DNA of 64,000 nucleotides from Rhabditoides inermis. Lineage: Eukaryota > Nematoda > Chromadorea > Rhabditida > Rhabditidae. The notes below the pieces were generated by a model that did no database searches, was not told the DNA's origin, and worked only from the letters and a program-made list of their open reading frames with translations. The translations under genes and the position numbers were made by a program. Of the stretch, positions 48,597 through 63,094 are shown piece by piece; within the stretch, counting starts at the first letter, position 1, and the number at the start of each line of letters is the position of its first letter. The DNA is taken from positions 912,001-976,000 of the forward strand of contig CAWZYM010000146.1 of the NCBI GenBank assembly GCA_963966185.1, read 5' to 3'.

Positions 48597-51319
48597 CTAG
48601 AAAGAAGGGTCAGTCATCATGAGTATGCTACGAGTGTTGGTCTCGTTGCAGATTCGCTGTAGGACCAGTGGGGACATGTGAGCGGCGGACAGCTGCTTAC
48701 GCAGTTGGTTGAAGTGTGCGTGGAGAGCCTCTAGACTCTGCTCGGAAAGCCATCCCAGGTTGGTGAACTCGTCCAGCAGATACTTTAGATGCTCTAAATG
48801 TTCTGTTACGTATCATCCGTGGTTAGATCAATGTTACACTTACTAGTGAGGGAGTGCGTCTTCACTGTCTCCTTGATCTGTGGGAAATTCTGTGCATACT
48901 TTGCATCGAGATCATTACACGCTTTCAGGAGACGAATCTTCTCTTCCTTCTCCAAGACCTTGCACGCCGTTCCCTCCTGGATGAGGCGCAGTGTGTTGGC
49001 GACTGCTTGGTACCGTTCGGCGAGAGAACGGATGACAGGTGAGCGATGGCGGTGAAGAGGCTCGAGTATCTTATGCATGTTCTTGAGCATGTTGCTGCAT
49101 GCCTCGCCATTCAACGTTCCTATAATGATCACTACTGAGAACAGTGTTGGTTGCATTCTACTGACCCGTGTAGTACTTCTCTTGACGAACGCCGTTCTGC
49201 TTCAGGACAAGCTCCAACTGCGTGAAGAGACCCGTTTGTGTGATGTTGGCGAGTCGCTGACGCACGTCCAGGTTCGATTGCACGTACGCACGTTGCTCAT
49301 CCAACCTGTTCAGCACTCCTCGAAGTCCAGTGGTAGCGGTGACTGCCTCTCTGCATCTGCAGAAACAGGTGACTGGTCACAATTTTTCGCATCACTGTTG
49401 TCCCGCTTGTGCATGTGCTATAAGTTAAATCACTAACACGAGACAAATGTGAAGACGCCGCTGCTTGTGCTGCTCGACGCATACGTAGCCGTCACACACG
49501 TAGTGCACGTCTCTGTGGCACCGATCGCACCCGCACGCAGCCCACATTCCGGTGAACTGGTTGCCGACTCGGCCGAACTTCTGGAGACGTTCGGCGCACC
49601 ACCAGTGCGCGCATCCGAGTGCGAGAGAGCTCTTCATAGGTGACAGAATGTCTGTTATAAAGATATTTTTGGGGTGTTGTCGATTTCATTCGTTTTGCAT
49701 GCACCACTGATCCCTCTTCCCTCTTCTTTTAATACCGCTTTCTAACTCTGTGTATAGAACGTACCTAAATTAAGGTGTACCTGTGCCTTGTTGCAGTGAG
49801 TCCATGGCCTTCTGCACCGCCGCAGAGTACTTCTCCGCCGCCACACGATAGGAGACGAGAGACGAGTTGGATCCGGTCAGTCTTGTCTTGTTCAAAAAGA
49901 CAGCTTCCTTGCTCTGACTAGGGAATAGGTACAGCTTCAGATTCTCTTCTCCTCCTTCCGCGATCGCAGCGTCTGCATACGAAGCGTCGGCAATCAGGTT
50001 AGCATGAAGTCCTACGGTAGGTCCCATGGTATCGTGCATCAGGGGCATGATCCAGTACTTGACAGGAATGTCGAGTAGAGGGACTCCACACATCCCACCA
50101 GTCTGCTTCAGGTTGACTTTCTGCTGATCCTCGGCCATCTGCACAGCTTCGGAACCTTGTTTCTTCACGTCATCCAGCTTTCGGTGAGTGTGACTCTTCT
50201 GCTTCTTCACCTTGGGCACAATATTCTTCGTATCCGGGTCCATCACGTGAGTGAGTAGCTGACCGTAGGGCTGGAAACGGCTCAGTGGCTTCATGCAGAT
50301 GAAACAGGGATAGGAGCAGGCTTGTCCGGCATGACCCTGTACGGCAGATATGGACTTGTTGTCCCCGATGAGCACCATCTGAACCGGGACCACACGATCG
50401 CCCACAATAACATTCTGAATCGCGTTCAGAGCGGAGAAGATCTTGGGGAAACAAGCGCGTAGACTGACATAGTCATCTCCTCCCGTATACGCGCCGAGTA
50501 TGTACCAGTTGAAAGCGCTGTTGATCTTGTGCTTGACATTCGCGACAGAGATTGCCAGCTTGCAGACACCACCGCCGGCGCCGACTCGGAGGACAACGCG
50601 CGGCGACGCGGGATCGAGCACCAGAGGAAGGCGGTTGACGAGGGTGTGCAGCACTCCGAGCACCGACTCGACCTGCGTACAGAAGATCTCCTTGCTGTCT
50701 CCCTCTGAAAGGTATCAATATGTTTCGTTTACTTCGTTTCTTCTCAATAAAAACTCACTATGACTGACGTGAATCTTCTCTGTCAGCCAACCGTTTCCTA
50801 GGCTCAGTTCTTTCTTCTTGGATAAATATTTCTCCTTGCTGTGGAAGAGAGAGAGCCGCGGAACATCTAACCTCTTTTCCATGTTCTTTCTCAGACGGTC
50901 CGCGCCACGATCACTCATCTTATTCTCCACCATCAGACGCACGTGTCCTTCTGAAATGTGTGAGTGTTGTTTTAATATGTTAAATCAATTAATGTTTTAA
51001 ATGTGTGTTTATTTTCCATTGTATTATTCACACCTTCGAAACTCATTTTTATGTAGTCAATTAACCTTGCGACATTCTCTTGGGCATGCCAAGGGAATCC
51101 TTGAAATGTTCCTTGCAGGAAGGGTACTTGTCGAGTAGCTGGGAGATGAACATGCGCACACTGGTCTCCTGTTCGACCCTGTCGCCGCCCACCCCGAGTA
51201 CTGCACGCGCTGCGTCCCAAGCCTCGTTCGACCACCTTCTGTACAAGTGAGTTTTTAATATGTTTTACTGATACGTGGAATGATTAGGTTAACTACCTTG
51301 ACGTCTCTTTGTCTGCCAT
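48597..51319 (-). CDS. Transposon-like protein, 8 exons, 729 aa (copy 2)
   Basis: Exons are those of copy 1 plus 8650: 51297-51319, 51066-51238, 50759-50950, 49781-50704, 49438-49651, 49166-49356, 48844-49119, 48597-48793. I saw no coding difference from copy 1, so all splice sites and the frame are intact. See copy 1 for domains and doubts. Confidence 0.8.
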
Positions 51320-54131
51320 TGTGAAATGCCTCTTCGATCGCTTGTGACTTATAATATTATTCTGGGAGATAGTTCGCCAGATTACGGTAGAAAATCGATC
51401 TACCCTCGAGTCGCATTCGATCTACTGTCAGCGAGGCGACACGCTATCTCGCTGATGCACTCTCACTCCCTTGTGCTCGAGTGCTAATCTCTCTCTCTCT
51501 TCCAGTGCCGACAGCACGAGGGGTGGAGCCGGCCGGCCGGACTCACCGCCGACCTACCGCTGATCTACCGCGGACGCTGATTGGCTGAGAGAAGATTCGA
51601 GAGCGCGCGGCCACCTATATAAGCTGGCCGATCGCTCATTCGAGGCCGCCGCCGCCGCCGGCCTAGCCGGAGTACGGAATGCTCTAGCGGACCCGAAGGC
51701 TAGGCTTGTTAACGCCGCACCAAATCCTTCACCATTGCCATGTCATAAATCCCCTTTCGCAATGTGTCTCTGGGTTGTTGTGTGTAGTTAGTTGTCTCTC
51801 GTCGGTTCTATTGGTCTCTCGGTTGCACGTAACTTCTGGGTCGATGTGGCGCGTCGGCTCCCCGCCGACGCGTTGCTTCATAGAGGTAGTCCTTGGGCAA
51901 GACCTGTCTGTCTTCGGATGGCCAGATCCTCTCATTGGTAACAGCGAGCGGAGCCATTTCTTCTCTCTTTTTGTGGTAGCAGTTCTGGTACGGTAGCATA
52001 TATTATCTCGTGCAGGTTGCAAACTGTTTCGTGTTGTATGTATGTGTGCCGCTTTCCACCGAATGCGTGTCGAGCGCCTCTCGCAGCAGTCTAGAAGCTG
52101 TGAGAGTGTGTCTCCTATACCGCAGAGAATAGATACCGAGACGATTTGAGCCGCCTATTGCCAAGGTGTCCCGTTGAGTCATGGTTGTATATTGCACCGT
52201 CTTATCCTCCCTTGTTGTCTGGTCTAGTGAGCTTGCGCAAGTGAGCTCACGCCCCTGGCTTGTTATCGCCGCCCCAAGTTAACCAACTCCCTCTCTCTCT
52301 TCCTGCGCGGAAACGTGCAGGATTATGTTCGCGGGTACGGGTGAGCAAAACAGCCACACAAGAGAACGAACGTGCAAGTGTACACCAGTGGGACTCAAAA
52401 GGGCTAGTTATTTTCTTACGGCCATTCGTTTGGACGGCTGGCAGTTGCGAAAGCAATCGCGCCGTCGGTGAGTGAGCGTTGTAGTTTGTAGTGTGGTCTC
52501 TGCTATACGGGTGCGCGGTGTGTGAGCGAGACTCCATTTATATTTTTCGCCTTGAGGTAGTATAAGACTAGTCACACAACTACAAATATGTTTGTGTCAG
52601 GAGTACTGTAGTTACAGTAATATGTTTTGAATACGGTAGATTTTATTTTCACGTGTCCGCACTGTTCTCTGTTGTCGCGCTCTCGCCAGACATCGATCGT
52701 CTGTCGTCTGTGTCGGTGGGTGTGGTGTGAGTGACCGCTGATTTCTCGATCGCGTGATTTCGTCTCTCTCCTCTCCCCGCAGAGGCTGGACCGAGTGACC
52801 GGTATCGATCGCGCCCCACAACACAAGCGTGTTTCGAAAGCCGGCCGGGTGACTGCGATGCCCACTGTGCACCCCTGCACCAACGAACGAGATCAGGTAC
52901 GTCTAAGTGAATTGTGATCCTGTATTTACATATTGTACTATTAGTTTGGTTGTTTTAATATATGTGAGTGTAGTGTTAACTGATTGGTTGCGGGCTGTGG
53001 GTAATTTAAGTGAATAGTAGTGCTATAACTTTATTTCATCACGCTCGCTAGACTCGCCGAGTGGGCCGAGAAGGCTGGCGAGGTCTGGCGTGTCGAAGCA
53101 GCTTCCGTCAGGAGGAGACTCACTCAGGGAGACTGCAGGTATGCGGGTCTAAGGTGGCATGATTCTTATATTGTGACGACAATTAGAATGCGTGTTCGGG
53201 TTGTGCAAAACCTAGGGATGCCTAGGTAGCGGATAATGATAGTGTCATATTCGTTTTATGCCGGTGAATTGATCACACTCGGTGATAATATAGTAGTGCT
53301 ATATTTATAAATCCTTGCGGTAGTGCCACAGGGTAGGGATCTTTGGTTAGTGATCATTGGTCTAGCGCTCTTTCAGTTCCAAGTGCAGTGCGAGCTCACT
53401 TTGGCAGAGACATTATGGTAGATACTAGTGGTACTACTCAGAACGGACCGAGAGTTTCGGGATATGAGCTCTTCTCATACACGAAACTCCAAACTACAAG
53501 GGAATGAGCGCCATTTCGACGTTCAGCCGCGTCGAGCGAATGATGAGAACAAGTCAAGAACGCGCAGCTGCATTCGCGCAGCGTGTCTCGCAAGGGTTCG
53601 TGGTAGGCTATGAGGTCAGAGACGGATAGCATTGATGACTGATGGAAGACGCTATCTATGAGCCGTTTGCGAACGACTATAGCAACATAACGTAAAAGTG
53701 GGCGCACTATTTCAGTTTTGTAGAATTAGTATTGAGACTATACCTGCACTACTTAGATAGGAAAGAGTGTTGTGTAGATGTGGTGTTGGATCCTATTCTA
53801 ACTTCACTACGTTCCAGGTGACGAGATGATAGATGCCTCGATACCCAGGGACGAGAAGCCGCTGCACCGTCAAGCAGTGTCGGCGCGACACGAACACTTC
53901 AACAAGGTGAGTTGTTAGTGTAGTGGGACGAGTGATAAGAATATATGGGACTCGATCTAGAAGTGAGCATTGTATTTCTGCGTGTTAACTTACCAATTGC
54001 AGGTGAATTTTCTGGCGCAATGTGAACTCCTTGTACTTCCCGATTTTGTCTTATACTTTCGCGTTACTCTGGTGTCTGTATGATGATTGACATTGATTAT
54101 TGATTTTCGTTGATTGCTCTTTCTCTCTCTT

Positions 54132-54164
<33 letters not shown>

Positions 54165-54443
54165 ATGTTTTGCTCGCCACTGTTGTTTCGCATTGTCCGT
54201 GTATTAGTTGTCGATTATCGCGCGCGTTTTTTTTTTGACTGTCACGTACCACATCTTGCAGGTGCTGCTCGAGCTGGAACATCAAGGCTGCAGGGGTATA
54301 AGTTTCTCTTATCCTCTCTCTCTGTCTAGCAAGCTTGCTTGCGACCTGGCTTGTTATCGCCGCCCAACGCAAACACACCTTTCTCTTTGTCTTATCTCTT
54401 AAAAAAAGAAGAAGCCCGAGGAGGTGAACGAGGGCAGTGAAGC

Positions 54444-55385
54444 ATGGAAACAGATCAAGTTTCAGATGTGTCGGCAGGTGAACGAGACGAGATGGTTCAC
54501 AAGGTGAGCAATGACAACAACATCTGCGTGAACGTGAGCTACGTCAAGTGGGAGGTGTTCAAATACTCTCCCGGCGAGCCCGCACAATTCAGTAGGTTTC
54601 TAGCGCGCTTCGAGGACAAGATCGAGGCTTTCGGTCTCAAGATTCCCGCGCGTCAGAAGGCCGCACTACTGCGCTGCAATGTCGTGGGTGCAGAATGGAT
54701 CTTCCACGAGATGAGCGAGAAGAAGCACGACTTCGACGAACTGGTCAAGTACCTGATGGACTTCTTCGAAGGCGGCCGACATCAGATGGCTGTAGAGCAC
54801 CGCAGCAACTTCAAGATGGAGCAGGGCAAGAACGAAAGGGTACGTGACTACGCGAGACGTTGTTGGGAGAGAGTTGCCGGTCGTCATTACCCAGGTGAGT
54901 GCAAGAAGTACTTTCTCTACGACGACTTCGTCAACGGTATCCGACCTGAAGAGCTCCGAGTTATGAACCTGATGAACTATGGCGGCAGGAACATTGACAA
55001 GGACGACTTCTTTGCTGTGGTCATGCGAGCAGACTGGATTGAGACTCTGTTCTACGACCGCGACTGTAAGCCCTGTCCGGAGGAGCTAGCTGGAGACGCA
55101 AAACGGTGCGCCTACTGTGGATCGGCGAAGCACAAGGGCAGCTGCCAGCAGGTGCTGCGCAAGTGGAAGACGGCCGACCCCGTGAAGAAGGAGACCGACA
55201 ACGTCGAAGCCTGCGAGCTGGAGAAGCGGATGCGTTATTGTGGGTACTGTAGAAAGGATGGTCATTCAGATCTCTACTGTTCTCGTCTGAAGAAGGCGCG
55301 GAAGAACCAGGCAAAGCGACACAATGGACGTAAGGCACAAGCCGATGCCGGAGTGGACGAGTTCGCCGCCCTTTCTCTTAATTAG
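54444..55385 (+). CDS. Retroelement Gag-like protein, 313 aa (copy 2)
   Basis: The translation is identical to copy 1, including both zinc knuckles. Upstream, the segment equivalent to 44402-44488 ends in cag rather than aag before its donor (53136), and the 45168-45256 equivalent carries one base change (gac for gcc), which would change Arg-His to Arg-Asp-type codons only if that exon is translated. Confidence 0.85.
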   Translation: METDQVSDVSAGERDEMVHKVSNDNNICVNVSYVKWEVFKYSPGEPAQFSRFLARFEDKIEAFGLKIPARQKAALLRCNVVGAEWIFHEMSEKKHDFDELVKYLMDFFEGGRHQMAVEHRSNFKMEQGKNERVRDYARRCWERVAGRHYPGECKKYFLYDDFVNGIRPEELRVMNLMNYGGRNIDKDDFFAVVMRADWIETLFYDRDCKPCPEELAGDAKRCAYCGSAKHKGSCQQVLRKWKTADPVKKETDNVEACELEKRMRYCGYCRKDGHSDLYCSRLKKARKNQAKRHNGRKAQADAGVDEFAALSLN

Positions 55386-55603
55386 ACGGACGTGCACGTG
55401 AGTGAACACCTTTGTATAACTGTGCAGTAGGTGGTCCCTTTTTCTAGTAAGCTCGGATCTGCCCGAGTGATCAAATCATATCAGTTTCCAAATTCGGTAG
55501 TTTCTTTTGGGTTTATACGTTTTGCGCGGTCGTTGATTATTGATTGAGTTCTGACTGTAGATCGAGGCGAGACATTTTGTAATCAGATTATCTTTTGTCA
55601 TGT

Positions 55604-56139
55604 CACTCTGAATTCCGAAGTTGAGTTAGCACCGGGATGTGAAAATATGTTGAAAACGACTCAGTTTTGTCAATACAACTATTTGCTGAAAATGTGGGGG
55701 GGTAGAAATTGTCAACACTCACGTCCACGTCGTGCTTCCCGGGAGTCTGTTTGCCTGTGCATACAGACTGCTAAGTTCAAGTGTTGACTACTTTCGAGTC
55801 AAGGAATTGTCACCCTTTGACAATACGACAGGCATTATGCCCAACATACCGACTATGCGATCATCGCAAAGAACCAGGACCCGCTACATGTCCTACAATG
55901 TCCGTTCTGCCAGAAGCTGAAAATGTCTGCAAGTTGGTGAAAATTCAGCGCAAAATGTATGAAAATGCAGAAATTGGTGCCAATTGGTGCCAATTTTCAA
56001 TGTTCAACAGAATTTTTCATCGACTTATACATAGGTATCTCCGACACATAGTTGCATTGACAAAAGTACATCATTTTCAACATATTTTCACATCCCGGTG
56101 CTAACTTAACTTCGAAATTCAGAGTGTACACTCCCTTTA
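55604..56139. mobile_element. MITE, left TIR truncated at the tandem junction (copy 3)
   Basis: Identical to the copy at 46954-47489, with the same truncated left end. Confidence 0.85.
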
Positions 56140-57246
56140 AAGAATAAAAGTTTATTCATGTGATGGAAACTTAAAGGTAGTGAACCCTCTGATTCTGATT
56201 GCATGAGTTGTTGTTACCAGTTCTTTACTCATTATTTGTTAGTTATATCTCCATAACATGATTATTGAAATTTCAAAAATTACAATTTTAAATTATAAAA
56301 AAACTTAAACGTTTGACATTTACCGGAGAATGTAAGCACACACCGAGCGCACCGCGACAAGATCTGCTCACTTGCCGCCAGGCCTTGCTAAATGCTATAA
56401 CTTATTTGTCAACAGGAATTCTTACTACGAACTATAAAACACGAGTTTCCAGTATATAGGCATTTTTGTTTTACCTCTCTAACTAACTGTAAAAATCCGT
56501 AAAAATATGGAGGTGTGCACGTCATGAATAGTTTTTGGCTAAACTGGTAAAGAAGTGAGATACGCAATATGCCCACTAAAAAGTTATTGATGACGTGCAC
56601 ATCTACAAAATCTGCTGATAATTATGGTGAAAACTACAAATCATGAAACGTAGTAGTAATGCTGGAAAGTCGTGCAATGCATAAACATATCGTGTCGGGA
56701 CCAAGCTGGTATCAGCTGACTCATCGTTTGCGACGCGAGTGGTCACATGCCATCCGATCCTTGTTTTCACCATTCGCGATCGAACGAAATAGGGTATTTG
56801 AGTTATTTGTTATTTATGTTATTTATGTTATATATGTTATGTGTTATATGTTCCTTATATCAGTTATATCCAGTGTATACTATTACTATGCCTCATCACG
56901 TTCAGACTCGCGATTTCGGTTCCTTGTTGTTCAATGATGATGTGTTGTTTAGTTTGGAGAGGCGGGTTTCACTCCGCTTGATCCGACCGACTGGGGTTGC
57001 GCTCACACAGCGTCTGTCTATGCAGAGGTTGGTCGGATGAAACAATACTGTTGTCGTATTTTCAAGTAGTATACTGTATCCTTAACAACCGTTTATGAGT
57101 ATCACTTGATATAGAAATGTATATGGAAATAACAAAAAAGTTCAACTTATAAGGCGACACGCAACGAACAGTTAAATTATAAAATCAATCACTATGGATA
57201 GTTCTATGTACAAGTGGATAATCGTAAATTGATATACAATCTTAAT

Positions 57247-59969
57247 CTAGAAAGAAGGGTCAGTCATCATGAGTATGCTACGAGTGTTGGTCTCGTTGCA
57301 GATTCGCTGTAGGACCAGTGGGGACATGTGAGCGGCGGACAGCTGCTTACGCAGTTGGTTGAAGTGTGCGTGGAGAGCCTCTAGACTCTGCTCGGAAAGC
57401 CATCCCAGGTTGGTGAACTCGTCCAGCAGATACTTTAGATGCTCTAAATGTTCTGTTACGTATCATCCGTGGTTAGATCAATGTTACACTTACTAGTGAG
57501 GGAGTGCGTCTTCACTGTCTCCTTGATCTGTGGGAAATTCTGTGCATACTTTGCATCGAGATCATTACACGCTTTCAGGAGACGAATCTTCTCTTCCTTC
57601 TCCAAGACCTTGCACGCCGTTCCCTCCTGGATGAGGCGCAGTGTGTTGGCGACTGCTTGGTACCGTTCGGCGAGAGAACGGATGACAGGTGAGCGATGGC
57701 GGTGAAGAGGCTCGAGTATCTTATGCATGTTCTTGAGCATGTTGCTGCATGCCTCGCCATTCAACGTTCCTATAATGATCACTACTGAGAACAGTGTTGG
57801 TTGCATTCTACTGACCCGTGTAGTACTTCTCTTGACGAACGCCGTTCTGCTTCAGGACAAGCTCCAACTGCGTGAAGAGACCCGTTTGTGTGATGTTGGC
57901 GAGTCGCTGACGCACGTCCAGGTTCGATTGCACGTACGCACGTTGCTCATCCAACCTGTTCAGCACTCCTCGAAGTCCAGTGGTAGCGGTGACTGCCTCT
58001 CTGCATCTGCAGAAACAGGTGACTGGTCACAATTTTTCGCATCACTGTTGTCCCGCTTGTGCATGTGCTATAAGTTAAATCACTAACACGAGACAAATGT
58101 GAAGACGCCGCTGCTTGTGCTGCTCGACGCATACGTAGCCGTCACACACGTAGTGCACGTCTCTGTGGCACCGATCGCACCCGCACGCAGCCCACATTCC
58201 GGTGAACTGGTTGCCGACTCGGCCGAACTTCTGGAGACGTTCGGCGCACCACCAGTGCGCGCATCCGAGTGCGAGAGAGCTCTTCATAGGTGACAGAATG
58301 TCTGTTATAAAGATATTTTTGGGGTGTTGTCGATTTCATTCGTTTTGCATGCACCACTGATCCCTCTTCCCTCTTCTTTTAATACCGCTTTCTAACTCTG
58401 TGTATAGAACGTACCTAAATTAAGGTGTACCTGTGCCTTGTTGCAGTGAGTCCATGGCCTTCTGCACCGCCGCAGAGTACTTCTCCGCCGCCACACGATA
58501 GGAGACGAGAGACGAGTTGGATCCGGTCAGTCTTGTCTTGTTCAAAAAGACAGCTTCCTTGCTCTGACTAGGGAATAGGTACAGCTTCAGATTCTCTTCT
58601 CCTCCTTCCGCGATCGCAGCGTCTGCATACGAAGCGTCGGCAATCAGGTTAGCATGAAGTCCTACGGTAGGTCCCATGGTATCGTGCATCAGGGGCATGA
58701 TCCAGTACTTGACAGGAATGTCGAGTAGAGGGACTCCACACATCCCACCAGTCTGCTTCAGGTTGACTTTCTGCTGATCCTCGGCCATCTGCACAGCTTC
58801 GGAACCTTGTTTCTTCACGTCATCCAGCTTTCGGTGAGTGTGACTCTTCTGCTTCTTCACCTTGGGCACAATATTCTTCGTATCCGGGTCCATCACGTGA
58901 GTGAGTAGCTGACCGTAGGGCTGGAAACGGCTCAGTGGCTTCATGCAGATGAAACAGGGATAGGAGCAGGCTTGTCCGGCATGACCCTGTACGGCAGATA
59001 TGGACTTGTTGTCCCCGATGAGCACCATCTGAACCGGGACCACACGATCGCCCACAATAACATTCTGAATCGCGTTCAGAGCGGAGAAGATCTTGGGGAA
59101 ACAAGCGCGTAGACTGACATAGTCATCTCCTCCCGTATACGCGCCGAGTATGTACCAGTTGAAAGCGCTGTTGATCTTGTGCTTGACATTCGCGACAGAG
59201 ATTGCCAGCTTGCAGACACCACCGCCGGCGCCGACTCGGAGGACAACGCGCGGCGACGCGGGATCGAGCACCAGAGGAAGGCGGTTGACGAGGGTGTGCA
59301 GCACTCCGAGCACCGACTCGACCTGCGTACAGAAGATCTCCTTGCTGTCTCCCTCTGAAAGGTATCAATATGTTTCGTTTACTTCGTTTCTTCTCAATAA
59401 AAACTCACTATGACTGACGTGAATCTTCTCTGTCAGCCAACCGTTTCCTAGGCTCAGTTCTTTCTTCTTGGATAAATATTTCTCCTTGCTGTGGAAGAGA
59501 GAGAGCCGCGGAACATCTAACCTCTTTTCCATGTTCTTTCTCAGACGGTCCGCGCCACGATCACTCATCTTATTCTCCACCATCAGACGCACGTGTCCTT
59601 CTGAAATGTGTGAGTGTTGTTTTAATATGTTAAATCAATTAATGTTTTAAATGTGTGTTTATTTTCCATTGTATTATTCACACCTTCGAAACTCATTTTT
59701 ATGTAGTCAATTAACCTTGCGACATTCTCTTGGGCATGCCAAGGGAATCCTTGAAATGTTCCTTGCAGGAAGGGTACTTGTCGAGTAGCTGGGAGATGAA
59801 CATGCGCACACTGGTCTCCTGTTCGACCCTGTCGCCGCCCACCCCGAGTACTGCACGCGCTGCGTCCCAAGCCTCGTTCGACCACCTTCTGTACAAGTGA
59901 GTTTTTAATATGTTTTACTGATACGTGGAATGATTAGGTTAACTACCTTGACGTCTCTTTGTCTGCCAT
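57247..59969 (-). CDS. Transposon-like protein, 8 exons, 729 aa (copy 3)
   Basis: Exons are those of copy 1 plus 17300: 59947-59969, 59716-59888, 59409-59600, 58431-59354, 58088-58301, 57816-58006, 57494-57769, 57247-57443. No coding difference was noticed. Confidence 0.8.
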
Positions 59970-62781
59970 TGTGAAATGCCTCTTCGATCGCTTGTGACTT
60001 ATAATATTATTCTGGGAGATAGTTCGCCAGATTACGGTAGAAAATCGATCTACCCTCGAGTCGCATTCGATCTACTGTCAGCGAGGCGACACGCTATCTC
60101 GCTGATGCACTCTCACTCCCTTGTGCTCGAGTGCTAATCTCTCTCTCTCTTCCAGTGCCGACAGCACGAGGGGTGGAGCCGGCCGGCCGGACTCACCGCC
60201 GACCTACCGCTGATCTACCGCGGACGCTGATTGGCTGAGAGAAGATTCGAGAGCGCGCGGCCACCTATATAAGCTGGCCGATCGCTCATTCGAGGCCGCC
60301 GCCGCCGCCGGCCTAGCCGGAGTACGGAATGCTCTAGCGGACCCGAAGGCTAGGCTTGTTAACGCCGCACCAAATCCTTCACCATTGCCATGTCATAAAT
60401 CCCCTTTCGCAATGTGTCTCTGGGTTGTTGTGTGTAGTTAGTTGTCTCTCGTCGGTTCTATTGGTCTCTCGGTTGCACGTAACTTCTGGGTCGATGTGGC
60501 GCGTCGGCTCCCCGCCGACGCGTTGCTTCATAGAGGTAGTCCTTGGGCAAGACCTGTCTGTCTTCGGATGGCCAGATCCTCTCATTGGTAACAGCGAGCG
60601 GAGCCATTTCTTCTCTCTTTTTGTGGTAGCAGTTCTGGTACGGTAGCATATATTATCTCGTGCAGGTTGCAAACTGTTTCGTGTTGTATGTATGTGTGCC
60701 GCTTTCCACCGAATGCGTGTCGAGCGCCTCTCGCAGCAGTCTAGAAGCTGTGAGAGTGTGTCTCCTATACCGCAGAGAATAGATACCGAGACGATTTGAG
60801 CCGCCTATTGCCAAGGTGTCCCGTTGAGTCATGGTTGTACATTGCACCGTCTTATCCTCCCTTGTTGTCTGGTCTAGTGAGCTTGCGCAAGTGAGCTCAC
60901 GCCCCTGGCTTGTTATCGCCGCCCCAAGTTAACCAACTCCCTCTCTCTCTTCCTGCGCGGAAACGTGCAGGATTATGTTCGCGGGTACGGGTGAGCAAAA
61001 CAGCCACACAAGAGAACGAACGTGCAAGTGTACACCAGTGGGACTCAAAAGGGCTAGTTATTTTCTTACGGCCATTCGTTTGGACGGCTGGCAGTTGCGA
61101 AAGCAATCGCGCCGTCGGTGAGTGAGCGTTGTAGTTTGTAGTGTGGTCTCTGCTATACGGGTGCGCGGTGTGTGAGCGAGACTCCATTTATATTTTTCGC
61201 CTTGAGGTAGTATAAGACTAGTCACACAACTACAAATATGTTTGTGTCAGGAGTACTGTAGTTACAGTAATATGTTTTGAATACGGTAGATTTTATTTTC
61301 ACGTGTCCGCACTGTTCTCTGTTGTCGCGCTCTCGCCAGACATCGATCGTCTGTCGTCTGTGTCGGTGGGTGTGGTGTGAGTGACCGCTGATTTCTCGAT
61401 CGCGTGATTTCGTCTCTCTCCTCTCCCCGCAGAGGCTGGACCGAGTGACCGGTATCGATCGCGCCCCACAACACAAGCGTGTTTCGAAAGCCGGCCGGGT
61501 GACTGCGATGCCCACTGTGCACCCCTGCACCAACGAACGAGATCAGGTACGTCTAAGTGAATTGTGATCCTGTATTTACATATTGTACTATTAGTTTGGT
61601 TGTTTTAATATATGTGAGTGTAGTGTTAACTGATTGGTTGCGGGCTGTGGGTAATTTAAGTGAATAGTAGTGCTATAACTTTATTTCATCACGCTCGCTA
61701 GACTCGCCGAGTGGGCCGAGAAGGCTGGCGAGGTCTGGCGTGTCGAAGCAGCTTCCGTCAGGAGGAGACTCACTCAGGGAGACTGCAGGTATGCGGGTCT
61801 AAGGTGGCATGATTCTTATATTGTGACGACAATTAGAATGCGTGTTCGGGTTGTGCAAAACCTAGGGATGCCTAGGTAGCGGATAATGATAGTGTCATAT
61901 TCGTTTTATGCCGGTGAATTGATCACACTCGGTGATAATATAGTAGTGCTATATTTATAAATCCTTGCGGTAGTGCCACAGGGTAGGGATCTTTGGTTAG
62001 TGATCATTGGTCTAGCGCTCTTTCAGTTCCAAGTGCAGTGCGAGCTCACTTTGGCAGAGACATTATGGTAGATACTAGTGGTACTACTCAGAACGGACCG
62101 AGAGTTTCGGGATATGAGCTCTTCTCATACACGAAACTCCAAACTACAAGGGAATGAGCGCCATTTCGACGTTCAGCCGCGTCGAGCGAATGATGAGAAC
62201 AAGTCAAGAACGCGCAGCTGCATTCGCGCAGCGTGTCTCGCAAGGGTTCGTGGTAGGCTATGAGGTCAGAGACGGATAGCATTGATGACTGATGGAAGAC
62301 GCTATCTATGAGCCGTTTGCGAACGACTATAGCAACATAACGTAAAAGTGGGCGCACTATTTCAGTTTTGTAGAATTAGTATTGAGACTATACCTGCACT
62401 ACTTAGATAGGAAAGAGTGTTGTGTAGATGTGGTGTTGGATCCTATTCTAACTTCACTACGTTCCAGGTGACGAGATGATAGATGCCTCGATACCCAGGG
62501 ACGAGAAGCCGCTGCACCGTCAAGCAGTGTCGGCGCGCCACGAACACTTCAACAAGGTGAGTTGTTAGTGTAGTGGGACGAGTGATAAGAATATATGGGA
62601 CTCGATCTAGAAGTGAGCATTGTATTTCTGCGTGTTAACTTACCAATTGCAGGTGAATTTTCTGGCGCAATGTGAACTCCTTGTACTTCCCGATTTTGTC
62701 TTATACTTTCGCGTTACTCTGGTGTCTGTATGATGATTGACATTGATTATTGATTTTCGTTGATTGCTCTTTCTCTCTCTT

Positions 62782-62814
<33 letters not shown>

Positions 62815-63094
62815 ATGTTTTGCTCGCCACTGTTGTTTCGCATTGTCCGTGTATTAGTTGTCGATTATCGCGCGCGTTTTTTTTTTTGACTGTCACGTAC
62901 CACATCTTGCAGGTGCTGCTCGAGCTGGAACATCAAGGCTGCAGGGGTATAAGTTTCTCTTATCCTCTCTCTCTGTCTAGCAAGCTTGCTTGCGACCTGG
63001 CTTGTTATCGCCGCCCAACGCAAACACACCTTTCTCTTTGTCTTATCTCTTAAAAAAAGAAGAAGCCCGAGGAGGTGAACGAGGGCAGTGAAGC

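Larger units (their letters stand above)
46954..55603. repeat. 8,650-bp tandem unit, copy 2
   Basis: Same content as copy 1 at +8650. Its MITE lacks the outermost 13 nt of the left TIR because the duplication junction falls there. One private difference was noticed: gcgcgacacg at about 53886 where copies 1 and 3 have gcgcgccacg. Confidence 0.95.
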